Source: Mariannaea sp. PMI_226
Lineage: Eukaryota; Ascomycota; Sordariomycetes; Hypocreales; Nectriaceae
Assembly: GCA_024336345.1 (NCBI GenBank)
Contig: JANFOG010000011.1
Span: 1,054,001-1,118,000 of the forward strand
Direction: 5' to 3'
DNA length: 64,000 bases
The stretch's first letter is position 1, and every line of letters begins with the position of its first letter. Below are positions 34,092 through 46,124 of this stretch, piece after piece. The translations under genes were made by a program, and so were the position numbers. The notes under the pieces are model-generated. The model saw only the letters and a program-made list of their open reading frames with translations, searched no databases and was not told the DNA's origin.

Positions 34092-36083
34092 ATGTCCGTC
34101 ATTGGCCCCTCCGCTCGGCGCATCGTCAGTCGATTATCGCGGCCAAGCCCAAGCTCGAGCTCGAGCTCCCCATTTCACTTCCCCTTCTCCTTTCCTTCAC
34201 AACAGAAGCCCAAAGCCCATGTTCGCTTCTTTACTACCACACCCAAAAGAGCACCCTCCCCCCGATATGTCTACCCCAGTTTTGAGAACATCGCACTTAT
34301 TGCTGGAGCCGCTTCTCTCGTCTTGGCCGTCAGCTTATACCACGCCACCCCGGCCAAGTTCGATGCCCTCTACGACCAACAGCAGCACCTCATCATCGAC
34401 CATGAGCTAGACACACGGGATCCCGGTCTTCCTCGCTTCCGTCTCTCAGATGTACGCAAGCACCATGGCAAATCTTCTCAACCTTGGGTGGTATACGGCG
34501 ACAAGGTCTACGATATCACTGACTGGATCGAGGCTCACCCTGGTGGCGATGTCATCCTCCGAGCGGCTGGCGGCTCTATCGAGCCATACTGGGACATCTT
34601 CACCATCCATAAAAGTGACTACGTGCGCGACATCCTGAAGCAGTATCTCATTGGTTTCGTTGATGTCGCCGACCTTGTTGACGGCAGACCGGCACGGGAG
34701 GAGATTGAAGACCCCTTCGCTGACGACCCGGATCGCCACCCAGACCTCATCACAATGACATCCAAGCCCCGCAACGCAGAAACCCCTGCTCCTGCCATGA
34801 CCGCTGACTTCCTGACCCCCAATGACCTCTTCTACGTGCGCAACCATATGTGGGTGCCCAGCATCGCCGAGGATCCGGGGAAGTACACCCTCACCATCGA
34901 GCTCCCCTGTGGATCTGAGAAGGTCTACACACTCGACGATCTCAAGACCAAGTTCCCAACCCGCAAAGTCACCGCCGTGCTACAATGTTCGGGCAACCGC
35001 CGGCGACATATGAGCGAAGGGTCCGGCCGCAAGGCCAATGGGTTACCCTGGAACGTCGGAGCTATTTCCAATGCATGCTGGGAAGGTGTTTTCCTGTCCG
35101 ATGTCTTATCCGACGCTGGGTTTGATGTAAACGCGGCCATCGCCGGCACCAGCGAGGCAAAGCACGTCCAGTTCTCCGGACTTGAAGCCTACGGCGCAAG
35201 CATCCCTGTCAAAAAGGCCGTCGACCCGCAGGGAGACGTTCTACTCGCCTACGGCATGAACGGACAGCCTCTCCCCCGTGACCATGGTTTCCCCTTGCGA
35301 GCCGTAGTGCCAGGCCATGTAGCGGCGCGGTCAGTCAAGTGGCTCAGCCGGGTGACGCTAAGTGATGAGGAGAGCTGGAGTCAGTGGCAGCGAAAGGATT
35401 ATAAATGCTTCGGACCTAACCAGACGCATGTAGACTGGGAGACTGCCCCTTCAATTCAGGAGATGCCAGTTCAGAGTGCGATCACGACGTGCAAGCTGGG
35501 AAGTTGGAAAAGACTGGCTCTCGACGAGGATAAGCAAACAGGCAAAGATGGCAACAACAACATAAACAACAATAAGAAAGGCTCGGACCGCAAGGCATCT
35601 AGACGGGGTCAGCTCGTCCAGCAAGCCTCCCTGACCGGGTACGCCTACTCTGGCGGTGGCAGAGCCATCGTCCGCGTCGACGTATCCCTCGATGGAGGCA
35701 AGTCCTGGTCCCAAGCCAAGATCCTCCCCGACTGCGTCGCCACCAAGAACGGTTCTGAATCGCCCTGCTTCGGTCACGGGTCATGGTCGTGGCGCCGCTG
35801 GACATTCGACGGCGCCATTCCCATGAACGCCTTCACGTCCCCTTCTAAGGCCGATGCCACGGGCGAAGACAGCCACAATAACAAGAGAATCGCCACCCTC
35901 GTCGTCAAAGCGACCGATGAGGCGTACAATACTCAGCCCGAGAGCCACGCAGCTACTTGGAATGTGCGAGGAAACTTGGCGACTGCCTGGCATCGGCTGA
36001 ATGTCTACTCAGATGCTCCCAGCTCCGGCGCCGCTGGTTTTGAGGGTCCTGATGACCCGTATGAAGGATGGGAGAATATCTAA
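34092..36083 (+). CDS. SUOX: Mitochondrial sulfite oxidase with cytochrome b5 domain (663 aa, intronless)
   Basis: The enzyme oxidises sulfite to sulfate using Mo-molybdopterin and passes electrons through heme to cytochrome c in the mitochondrial intermembrane space. The N-terminus is Arg/Ser-rich and lacks acidic residues, like a targeting peptide, followed by one membrane segment (about residues 66-83). The cytochrome b5 domain (about 115-192) has the heme-ligand motif HPGG (149-152) and a second His at 173. The Mo-binding domain begins near residue 240 and contains LQCSGNRRRHM with the molybdenum ligand Cys299. The C-terminal dimerisation domain includes GYAYSGGGRAIVRVDVSLDG. This domain order is that of animal-type sulfite oxidase, not nitrate reductase, which would carry a C-terminal FAD reductase. 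A Lys/Asn-rich insertion sits near residue 490. Confidence 0.93.
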   Translation: MSVIGPSARRIVSRLSRPSPSSSSSSPFHFPFSFPSQQKPKAHVRFFTTTPKRAPSPRYVYPSFENIALIAGAASLVLAVSLYHATPAKFDALYDQQQHLIIDHELDTRDPGLPRFRLSDVRKHHGKSSQPWVVYGDKVYDITDWIEAHPGGDVILRAAGGSIEPYWDIFTIHKSDYVRDILKQYLIGFVDVADLVDGRPAREEIEDPFADDPDRHPDLITMTSKPRNAETPAPAMTADFLTPNDLFYVRNHMWVPSIAEDPGKYTLTIELPCGSEKVYTLDDLKTKFPTRKVTAVLQCSGNRRRHMSEGSGRKANGLPWNVGAISNACWEGVFLSDVLSDAGFDVNAAIAGTSEAKHVQFSGLEAYGASIPVKKAVDPQGDVLLAYGMNGQPLPRDHGFPLRAVVPGHVAARSVKWLSRVTLSDEESWSQWQRKDYKCFGPNQTHVDWETAPSIQEMPVQSAITTCKLGSWKRLALDEDKQTGKDGNNNINNNKKGSDRKASRRGQLVQQASLTGYAYSGGGRAIVRVDVSLDGGKSWSQAKILPDCVATKNGSESPCFGHGSWSWRRWTFDGAIPMNAFTSPSKADATGEDSHNNKRIATLVVKATDEAYNTQPESHAATWNVRGNLATAWHRLNVYSDAPSSGAAGFEGPDDPYEGWENI

Positions 36084-36491
36084 TTATGCTCACTATACTT
36101 GCTCTCTTTACTGCTTTCTTTCTCACTGTTGTCTATTTGTTAGTGTTTTTTTTTGGGGCCGCGGTAGTTGGCAATGGCGTTTTCGGCGAACGGACATGAA
36201 AAAGCACCTGAGAGCGCAGGAAGAAACATGTCATTCTGGTTCACTATGCAGGGAGACGACAAATTAAGTAAAATAGGGACAGGTTAGAATCAATACCTAA
36301 CTAACCCTACCGCCACCGGTATGCCGGATGGTCATTAAAAGTCTCTACCCATCCGTCTTAGTCCTTGTGTACATCCCACCGAGACTTAGTATACAACAAT
36401 GCCGTTCCTCCAGCTAGCTCCTTGTGTCCTTGTAGGTCCATTTGGTCTAGTTATACATGCCAATATTTCACATTGTATAGCCCCCTGCCCT
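36084..36491. other. Convergent 3' region between sulfite oxidase and rpn2
   Basis: This holds the untranslated tails of two tail-to-tail genes. Nothing else is seen. Confidence 0.6.
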
Positions 36492-39400
36492 TTACTCATC
36501 CTCATCGTCATCCTCGTCGAGGCCATCAGAGAAATACTCGAACTCCCTGGGAAGCGTAGCCTCCTCATCACCTTCGCCATCCTCATCAACGGCAGTAAGA
36601 ACGCCGGCAGCTGCAGCAGCTCCAGAGCCGGAACCTCCGTTCCCGGGAGTCTGAGGGTCAGTCAGGTTGAATGGCGATCGACCCTGGCTTCGAAGCAGAG
36701 CCTGCATCATAGAACTGTTAGAGCCAGCTCGCGAGGGGTCAGCCACGAGCCCCTCAATCAATGCTCTGTTGCCCGGTGCTGTTCGTCCACCTCGGCCGGT
36801 AGTCTGGCCAGCAACTGGCGCGCGCTCGGTCGTCACCTTCTTGAGCTTTTCCTCGAGGAGAGCCTTGGGTTCCTCGGGCTGGGTGTCGTGCAGAAGCAGA
36901 GGACCACCGGTAGGCTATCTTCCAGTCAGAAATCATACTAAATCACTAAAAAGAGAATAATCAAGACTCACCTTCTTGACTGGCCTATACCGGCTAGCGG
37001 GGAAGCTGATATACTTCAGCTGGCCAGGGAGAACACGCGTCATGTTCTCAATATCGTAGCCGACCTTTTCCTTCTCCGACTTCTTCTTAGTTTCGGGAGA
37101 GGCCGCCCGCTCCTTGCCGTCTTCCTCCTTCTTTTGCTTAACATCATCGTCCTTCTTTTCCTCATCAACATCCATCTTGTCTGTAGCCTTAGGTGCAGTG
37201 GAGTCGATATCCATACTCTCACGTCGTTGAGCACGCTCCTTCTTCTGTGCCCTTCGTTTGGCTTGAGCAGTTGTCGAGAGGATGGCAGTAGCAATCAGGG
37301 CTGGTCCCTCTTCGGCCTTGACCTCCTGCTCGGGAGGATAGTCGAAGAGGCTAGGGCGAGTAGCGCAGTGGAACTTGAAATCAGGCATATCAAGGTTGTG
37401 GTCGAGGCCAATAATGGAAGTGGGAGAGAAGCTCAGTGACAGGAAGTGGGTGAAGGGGAACCAGTACCAGTATTGGGTAAACACAGCCATACCAACGATG
37501 CCTGGCATGTTGAGGTTTCCTGTTTGCGTCTGGAGTCCAATTGTACAGTTGCGGCCACCAGCGTCGATGATACCCAGAGCCAGGGCAGCACCAAACTTAG
37601 TCATTGCATCCTCGTGACGATCACCAACCACCTTCTTGAGGGTCTTGCGAATGGACGCAACCTTGGGGTTCACGATCTCATTCTGCTGCACCATGATCAT
37701 GGCGAGGGAGATGAGAGCACCCTGGCGCACAAAGTCGACAGGATCCTTCATCATAGGCTCGAGGAGATCAATGGCCTCATCCAATCCGGTACCAGCGCAA
37801 GAAATACCCAGAGCCATGGCAGAGCCATACCGAACATGGGGGTTGTATGATTCGGAAAGAAGTTCAACCATGCGAGGAACGCTTCCAGGCTTGCGGAAGA
37901 GGATGAAGCCGAGACTCATGACGGCGATTCGACGTACGTCATCGTTAACATCACTAACAGCAATGTGCAGGAGCTTGCGAATTGCCTTGTTGCTACCAGT
38001 GCCGCAGTACGCCAGGGCAACAGTCATAATACCACCATATCGCAGAGTAGGATCTGGGTCATTGAGGAGACCCTCAATCAGGACATCCGCACCTTCTTGG
38101 CGGCCGAACATGATGAGAGCCATGCCAATGGCTAGGCCACGGACAATCTTCTCGTGTGTTGTCTCATGAGCATAAGTAATCATATCCTCCAAGGCCTTGA
38201 CATTGCCAGTGCCCAGCATGATGAGACCCATAGATAGACCAACAGCTTCGCCATTAAGGGCAGAATCTTGGAAAAGAATCTCACGGAGCTTCTCAAAAAT
38301 GTCCCAGTCACCAGTAGCCATGCCCGCAATACCAAGACCAAGCGCGCCACCATGCTGGACAACCTCCTCTTCAGCCTGGCTAAATTGAGTTTTGAGGTAC
38401 TCAAGAGCCTCAGCACCATGGTTGGCGTGGATAAGACCATATGCATACAGAGCACCGCCCTGGCTAAAGATGGAACCGCCACTGAGGCCACCTTGTCTGG
38501 GGAGGTAAGGCTCGAGGAGTTTGCGGGACTGAGACAGGTTGCCGCGATGGATAACGCCAAGCGCGGCTGTGGCGGTGAACTTGGACCAGTTAACAGCCTT
38601 GCCCAACCATTCGAGGTTATCACGGAAGAACTTGTCGTTTGTGGTGCCTTGGTTCATGAAGGCGTTGCAAAAGGTGACGGCTGTGTGGAAGATGGAGCTG
38701 CGGCCTTCCAGACTGTCGCGCACTTTGTTAAGGATGCTAAGATCGGTTCGGTTGTTTCGGTACAGGAATTCGAGATTCAATCGGATGGTCTTGCTGCCGT
38801 CGAGAATAGATCGGATGTTGCGGTAAGCTTTGGCAACATCTTCTGGAAGCTCGTTTTCGGGAGCTTCTTGCTGGTTTTCGAGAAGCGATTCGGACTCGCC
38901 CTCTTTGTCCTTGTCCTCCTCCTCTGACTCTTTCTTAGGAGGTTCACCAGAGGGCAACGAATTCAGGACTTTACCCAAAAACTCTTGAGTACCGTTATCG
39001 TATAGGTCAAACGCAATCTGGTAGGCGATGGCAATGGAGGAGTGGTCCCCGTTGTCGACGAGGGTTTGGAGCATGTGCGATGCTTCCTCGTCCGAATCGA
39101 GGTAGACTACGCACTTCGCAATAGCGAAGTAATCGGGGTTAGGGATCTCATTGAGGAGGTCAAGGATCAACCGCAGGATCTCTGTGCGGAAGCCTCGCTC
39201 TTGGACAATGTCCATACAGATACTGAGAGTGTACTCCATCAAATCCTCGGCAGGACCGGGCGAGGCGTCCTGAGCCTTGGACTTTGAGTTCTTCTCATCT
39301 TCACTAGCACGTTTGATAGTTCGTCGGAGTACATCAAGACTTTTGGCCTCCACAGCAATTCCAACCACCTGTCTGTATCGACCCTCCTTGAGACAGCTTT

Positions 39401-40067
39401 CGAAAAGACGATCAATGACTCTCTGTAGAGAGTCGGTAGCCTGATCTGGGAGCTCAGCAATGGAGCCGGAGCGACCTTGCTTGAATGCTGGTTGGAAGGT
39501 GGCTTCTAGCATGGTGTTGTCGATTGAATCTCGCGAAAGGAGTGACTTGGGGGGGAGAGTGGTTTGCGAGAAAGGTGTTGTTGGGGACATGACAGCATCG
39601 GAACCGGAAGCAAAGGTCGTTGCAAGCTCGGGAAGATCGGTCGTCTTGAGTCGAGGTGCGGATTTCTTGGCGGCAGTTACAGCGATGTACTGGTCGATGC
39701 ACTTGGAGATGATGGTCTCCTCAAACTCACCGGGCGCATCTAGTTTGAAGAGATCGCCAGCGGCGAGGGCAAACACCATGCTGTCATTGTAGGCCTGGAG
39801 ATGGTAGTAGACCTTGGCAAGAACAAGGGCAGCAAGTTGGCGCTCGGGGAATGATTCATCCTCATAAAGTGCCTCGCTGTTAAACATGGGATTAGCCTAT
39901 GGACAGCGCTGGCATCATTAAACCTACATCTGAATTAAGGCGGCAGCAACCTCCGTCCAAACAGTGTCAATGTCATCATTGAGGGTCTGGAGGGCGAAGA
40001 CCTTGAGCTCAGGCTCAGGGTCGTTGAGGAAGGCAAGGACGCCGGTCGCTGACACGAGACCAGGCAT
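36492..40067 (-). CDS. rpn2: 26S proteasome regulatory subunit Rpn2/PSMD1 (about 1155 aa, three exons)
   Basis: Rpn2 is the large scaffold of the 19S base and binds ubiquitin receptors and the deubiquitinase docking site. Exon 1 (39928-40067) starts MPGLVSATGVLAFLNDPEPE. A 51-bp intron joins exon 2 (36972-39876), giving ALIQIEALYEDESFPERQL, a conserved Rpn2 block. Exon 2 carries about ten proteasome/cyclosome repeats (for example GIAGMATGDWDIFEKL, LRYGGIMTVALAYCGTGSN, VRYGSAMALGISCAGTG). A Lys/Glu-rich insertion (AKRRAQKKERAQRRESMDID) and DIENMTRVLPGQLKYI follow. A 57-bp intron leads to exon 3 (36492-36914), which begins PTGGPLLLHDTQPEEPKALL and ends in a Gly/Ala stretch and an acidic tail. 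The upstream in-frame codons before 40067 are ignored because MPGL is the conserved start. Confidence 0.95.
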
Positions 40068-42641
40068 CTTGCGGTTGTGTGATTGATCGGATGGGCGAGC
40101 CAACGAATTTTGGAGGAGAACGAGAGGCGATTCGTGGGGTACAAGAGGACGGGTGGCCGCAAAAGGATGATTTCCGAACAGACCCAAGGGCATATGAAGG
40201 GCCACTTGGGTGCTAGCTAGGAGTCGTTGAGTATATGGGGGGACGGAGTATGGAAAGGTGAGAAATGGGTAATGGATTGAAGTGGATGTTTTGGCTCAAG
40301 AGGGAAGCCTCGAGATGGTCCACGTCAGGCACAGCTCTGCCTTGCAGGCGACGCATGGACCAGGGAAGAGCTTCGAGGGCACGCTTATCATGCTAGGTAC
40401 TTACCTAATCGTGGCTGACTCAGCTTTTGTTGTGTAGCAACTGGGACACATTGAACTGGCGACGTAACAGCTTCTGCCTGGGAAGGTTTCGAAGCTAGGG
40501 CAACTGCATACCTAGGTACTTTACTAAGGTACGTACTACTTGCGAGGAATGGCAGGATCGGCTGAAGAGGGTCCACTCAGCACGTGATCAGACTTTGGCC
40601 CCAGCACTACCGACCAGAGTCCTGTAACTGCCACTACGTATGCGACCAATGACACAGCATATCTTCATAAACGAAGCCTCATAAGTGCCTATGCAGTAGA
40701 TTGAGAGGAGGTAGCTTCACATGATCAACGGATAAACTGGGTGATACAGGGGTGAGAAACCTATTATTCCTGCGCAACCCGAACACAAGACGTTCTAGGA
40801 GCCGATGGCCAGCCGTCGTCGGGCTTGGCAATACCCATCCATCAAGGGGTTTCAACACCTTACACAAGGGAAAAATCCCCGGCTCCTCTGGAAGGGCACA
40901 TGCATGTCATACTTGAACCGCAGCCCAACTCACTGGCAACTCACTGGTTGCAGGCCGTTCTCAATTTTGAATACAGATGCACAAGGGTGGGAGAATATAT
41001 GCATTAGCACAGGACCATAGTACAAAGGACCGGCAGCTAATCAAACATTATGGCCAACTTAAGCAACTAACCGTCTCATATTGAAGTTATCCGTGGACGA
41101 CTCCGTACGGACCTTGAAAACAAACAGGTTTCAGTAGTGCAAGCGGGGAAGGAAAACTGCTGCGCAAGATGCTGCGTAGCTCATCTCGAATACCGCTTCG
41201 CTTGTCGAGGATTGCACGTTCCTACAGCAGAGGACGGGAGGTCGTGTTCTTCGTTTAAAATCTCTGTGCATATAGGACGTGGCACATCATCTCCTATGTC
41301 GCAGCCGTGCTTGAAATATGGCCAAGTCGAAGTCGACAAAAGAAACATAATAGGTACAGCCAAGAGTCGACATGCTTCTCTGCCGTGCAACGGCAAGACA
41401 TACATGGAACCACACGCAGCACAAACGCACATCGCACGCATGAAAAATTAATGCAACAGAACGAAAAGTCATGCTCTGTACTGGTGAAAGGTACAAGCCC
41501 CCTCTCTTTTCCCTCCCTCTTTACTTTTCAGTGTCTTCATAACTGGGTAGACTACCTAGCTTGTGTTCAAGATGCGAGTGACACGGATTAGAGCTGGCTT
41601 TTTTAAACTTTGCTGACCGTGTCAAGGGTTCAAAGAGAGCTAACAAGCAAGGCTGAGAAGAACCAATAACAGAAAGAAGAAAAAAAAGGAGCTCAAGGTC
41701 GCCCACTAAAATTGTGGCCATCGATATTGTGACCTCCCCAAACAGTCCCAAACGGGAACGCAACAGGGTACAAATAAAGACAGAATTACTTCATTAGACG
41801 CTCCTATCCATGGAGACGAATAGTGGGTTACCGGTACTTGCGCTGAGAATAATCTCCTACCGCGCTGCAGGTGCGAGCATCCGGCCAGGCTGCGCCCCTG
41901 GAGCAAACGCAGCATATAATGCCTAACCCTTCTCAGTTGGGCTCGGTTTCATCAAGGGTACTTGAACATCCCATACTGGGCACGCCCAAGCCAGAGGTAC
42001 CTCTGAGCCCTAGCAAAAATTTAGGGAAAAAAAATTGGGAGCTGTCCTCCCCCCAAATATCCTCTCGCTCGCTCGCCCATTGCGACATTCAAAGTACATC
42101 CCTGTACTAATTGCTGGTTGGCTCCGCCTCGTCTTTCGTCTCTTTGTTCCTTGCAAACGACCAGACACAACACCATCGCTGCTGGGCGAAAAAACGATTC
42201 CCCAACCAGAGCATGGCTATCTAACAACCAGTGTCACGCGCATGCCCCCATCAGCTCCGTTAGTCCCCGTCGCGATCCGTCTTTTTTTCCGCCAGCCAGC
42301 GTCAATCGACTCCGACAACCATCGCAGCCTCGCCATGGCGGCGTAAGGTTCCCTAGACTCATCCATGTCCGCTTGCGACGCATGCCCATCTCTTTCGCGC
42401 ATCGTCGACGACGACGACGTTTCCCGATTGGCCTTGACTCGTACCGTTTTATATCAACCTCTCGCCTTTTCCAACTGCGCCCCCGTCGCGTCTGCAGTCT
42501 GATGAAAGACGTGCCATTGCTCTCGACATTGACCCGACGCCATCACCAAACACGTTTGTCGTCCGGCTCAGCAACTCTCGATTTCAATCCCTGACTCCCG
42601 TCTCGCACCTCTTCAACCTACAACCACCAGCACCCTACAAC
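40068..42641. promoter_or_regulatory. Divergent promoter region of rpn2 and cet1
   Basis: This 2.6-kb head-to-head stretch contains several copies of CTAGGTA or TACCTAGG (about 40394, 40510). The last 600 bp (42040-42641) form a pyrimidine-rich leader for cet1 with an open frame (42118-42594) of biased Arg/Ser/Pro composition and a minimal upstream frame ATGGCGGCGTAA near 42334. No conserved protein was recognised. Confidence 0.5.
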
Positions 42642-45346
42642 ATGGACCTTCGATCCGTTCTTAACGACAGTGGCGGCGATCGTGCCCCAGTCAAAGCACC
42701 CCCGACACCGAAGCAGCAGCAACCACCGCCGCCGCGACAGCAGGATCAGCCCCATCACCACCAGCCTCATCACGCTGCTCATAGTCCCGCCCATTACCGA
42801 TATCGTGACTACGGTCGACCGCCGCCGCAAGCATCGCCAGGAAAACCACCTCAGGACTACTCCGTTCGTGCTCATTCCCAGCATCAACAACTTCCACAGC
42901 ACCATCAGCTTCAGCAGCCGCCACCGCATGCTCCTCATCCCCAAGCCCAACATCAACAACCTCCCACGCCGACCGCATATCCTCCGCAGTCCCCTTACCA
43001 AACACCTGGGCCGTATCCCCCCGGCCGTCCCGCGCCACCGCCTCTCCAGTCCTCAGGCTCGTTTCACGACGTGCGATCTCCCACTGGCCCCGCTCCCTCG
43101 CCTTATCGATCTGCGACGACTCCCTCGTCAGCGACTGGAACAACGGGATACCCATTTCCGACACAAGCTACCCCCGAAATTCAAAGCCCGGTGCAGCGTC
43201 ACCAATATCCTCCAGCACAATACCCCCCACAACGACGTGAAAGCTTTTCTCAGGGCGCTGCTAGCACCGGCCAAGGACATGCACAAGGACCATATGTGCA
43301 AGCTGGGCAGCATCCTGTTCCGCAAACACCACCTATCAGTTCTATAGCTACCGCTCAGACATTTGCTCACCAACGCTCTCAGTCGGTTCAATCTACTCCT
43401 ACCCCCACCTCTGCGCAAAGCCAGCATCAGTATGGGCCTCCTTATGCTCAGGGGAGCCCAGTAGCTGCGGCGCGTCCTCCGCCAGGCGAGTACGGCCGTC
43501 CAGGTTCTCAACCGCCTACGCCAGTCGGTCCGCCCATGTCTGTCAGTTCAAGACAAGCCTCGGCTGCGAGTGCTTATCCGCAACCATCGAGTCCTTACCA
43601 ACAAAGACTTTCATCTACGTCTAGTGCTCCAGTCGCGCAAGCACAACCACAAACACAAACACAAGCACAGGGCTCACCACGCCCACCGCCTCCACCCACC
43701 AAACGTATTTCAAGCAGTTACGAATCCCCCGTGGCAGCTCCTGAGGTTCACCAACGAACCCATTCTCTCAGCGAGCGAGGCCCAAGCGCTTCTGTTAGCC
43801 CCAAGACCCGCGTCTCCTCTCTCCAGAGCAACCCCGAGCATCTTACCCCGACCGCCGAACCAGAGACCAGGGCCGCTGGACCCACAGTTCAGGCCATGGT
43901 TAATCACTCTGACCGAGGTGCCACTCCAGCCAAGCGAAAACTTGAAGACCGCGACTTGAGCCCCAGGGAACTAGAAAGAAGGGAGCCACGCCCGCCTCCA
44001 GGCGAGATCAACGGAGACTTCGTCCCTCGTCAAGCTCGCAGCTCGCGGCCCTCCAGCTCTCCCGTCATGCCGAGGAAGAAACGACTTCACCGAACAGAAC
44101 CCCCGGTCTGGGCCAGAAGCGCCAAAGTCTTAGGAAAATTGCCCAACCACGCTAATTACGTGCTTCAAAAGAGAGTGCATGTACATGTCAATGGAAAGCA
44201 GGAAGGAAGTGCTCGCCAGAGCCGGAATGCCTCGCCAGAAGCAACTAGGTCTCATCAACCCAGCCAAAGCCAGCCATCCCCAGCTGAGCCAACATCGTCA
44301 GATATTCTCGGTCCGTGGGAGGCCAGTATCACGGGTGTCAAGCCCTATGAAGAAATCACAAAGACCATTGCCGATTTCCTCTTCCTAAACGTCATCAACA
44401 ATGAGGACACCCAGGAAATTCTCAGTCGAGGGATTCAGTTCGAGGTAGAGGCAAAGCTGGGTACACTCATCGATAGGGATACGAATCACCGTGTGGACAG
44501 GTATATTGATTCTGAGTGCATTGTCCACGACGCCGGTCGAATTGCGTTTAAGAGCAGCATGACAGAGGTATGATCAAGTCCGATCAAACCTCCCCCAACT
44601 GATCGTAACTAACCAATCCTTAGGCACAACATAAGTACTTTAACGATTTTCTGAACCAGATGGTTATCCAGACAGATCCTCGCGCACCTAGTGGAGCAGG
44701 CCGTGTCCAGGTTCAGTATAAGCACCGGCGCGAGATTGACCGTTTCTTTGATCTTCCTGCGGAACTTCAAGGTCGAATTCCCGGTTGTGTGCGTTCGCGG
44801 CTTGGTACACGCAGCAAAAACGTTCGCGTACGCGTAACGTATGACCAAAAGACCCGTGAGGTTCTGAATAAGATCATCAAGGCCCGTGTAGCCGATATTC
44901 ACATACACATGCCTATGTGTCCTATGGACTGTCGAATCAGTGTTAATCTGGAGATGAACTGGGATGGCCCTGTAGAAGAGCTCGAGCAGGCGTCGGCGGG
45001 CAATAACCAACAACAAGATCGGAATAAAGACAGGCTGAGTTACACACATGGCCACTATCAAATCGACCTCACGCAGGTCACGCATCCACCCAACGGGCCA
45101 GGGGTACGTACAATCAATCACTCTCTCCAGTTTCAAACCCAGCCATCAATCTCCCCATACTGACTTCCACAGGCCCCCCAGAGAACAGAAAAGGAACATG
45201 AATTGGAAGTAGAGCTAGCGCCTGGCATCACCATCGACCAAGGCCGTAAAGCCATCAGCGGTGCTCCTCATAGATACCAGGAACTTGTCGAAGGCTTTGT
45301 TGACAACATTCGCGTCCTAGCCCGCAAAGCGAGAGACTTGCGATGA
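42642..45346 (+). CDS. cet1: mRNA-capping enzyme subunit beta, RNA 5'-triphosphatase (859 aa, three exons)
   Basis: The enzyme removes the gamma-phosphate of nascent mRNA, the first capping step, with the nuclear guanylyltransferase as partner. It belongs to the metal-dependent tunnel family. The first ~480 residues are Pro/Gln/His-rich and low-complexity. PPVWARSAKVLGKLPNHANY then opens the conserved part. The catalytic strand FEVEAKLGTLID (about residues 600-611) carries the paired Glu residues; YKHRREIDRFFDLP and KARVADIHIHMPMCPMDCRI give the basic and central strands; HELEVEL (about 811-817) supplies the C-terminal Glu pair. Introns of 56 bp (44568-44623) and 69 bp (45104-45172) separate exons 42642-44567, 44624-45103 and 45173-45346, and motif continuity confirms both. 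The long N-terminal tail is typical of filamentous fungi. Confidence 0.92.
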
Positions 45347-46124
45347 ACTCGACCTATGGACACCCTAATGCGAGGATATGATGCGAGAGTTTAGCGAAAG
45401 AGAAGTAGGAGCTGGGAATAATCACTTTTATTACTCAATACGGCGGCGTGAACGATATCCCTTTTATTGCAAAGAAAACTAAAATTCAAGTCAGGAGACC
45501 GGTACGGACAGAAGGAGAAATGGATTGGGAATTGTTTATTTAGGTAGATCATGGAATATTTGGCTCTTTTATGGCACGGAGGTGGCACAACGCTAAAAAG
45601 TCGAGTTGGAGAATCAGCGTGGCGTCAAAGCTATTTGCTCTGTCTTTTTTCGTTCACCTTTATTATTATTATTATTTCCCTCTACTCTACTCTTTTTTTT
45701 TTCTTTCGAGTACTGTATTCGTTTCATGTTCATAGTTATCCATGTTAGGTAGCCTTTGAAGGGAGAGAGGGTGAGGCCTTTTTTTTTATGCATTGCTCTG
45801 GGATTCATATTCTCAGCTACTAGGCGAGTTGAATCCATCTGGCGCTTTTACGTCCCGTTTACATTGTATTCATATTTTGATATATCCATATCTTGCGATT
45901 GAAGTTTGGTGTCCCGTTATTCTTCGAAACCGACCTTTGATATCGAGAAGAATTATTCACATTGACTGTCTTCTGGCTTCTATGTACTATCAATATATAC
46001 AAGTATTCTTTTCATCTATTTATCCGATACTTCATTACAAACCCTTTACTTGCTCCGCTATGCTGTGGTATCATAAGAAAAGTCGACTTCTTGCATTACT
46101 AACCTCTTCCCGTTGCATCATCAT
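45347..46124. other. Convergent 3' region between cet1 and the permease
   Basis: AT-rich sequence with an ATT microsatellite (about 45661-45677) and T-runs lies between two tail-to-tail genes. It probably holds both polyadenylation regions. Confidence 0.6.

Noticed and set aside
37636..38169. 177-codon plus-strand frame opposite rpn2
   Set aside because: Antisense shadow of a conserved exon rich in codons lacking reverse stops.
40151..40164. Proteasome-control-like element near rpn2 (GGTGGC...GCAAAA)
   Set aside because: Two extra bases break the yeast GGTGGCAAA consensus, and filamentous fungi may not use that element.
42118..42594. 158-codon Arg/Ser/Pro-rich frame before cet1
   Set aside because: Lies in the pyrimidine-rich leader, begins without good context and has no family; noted only as possible upstream frame.
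42691..43164. 157-codon minus-strand frame opposite the cet1 N-terminus
   Set aside because: Mirror of the Pro/Gln/His-rich low-complexity coding sequence.
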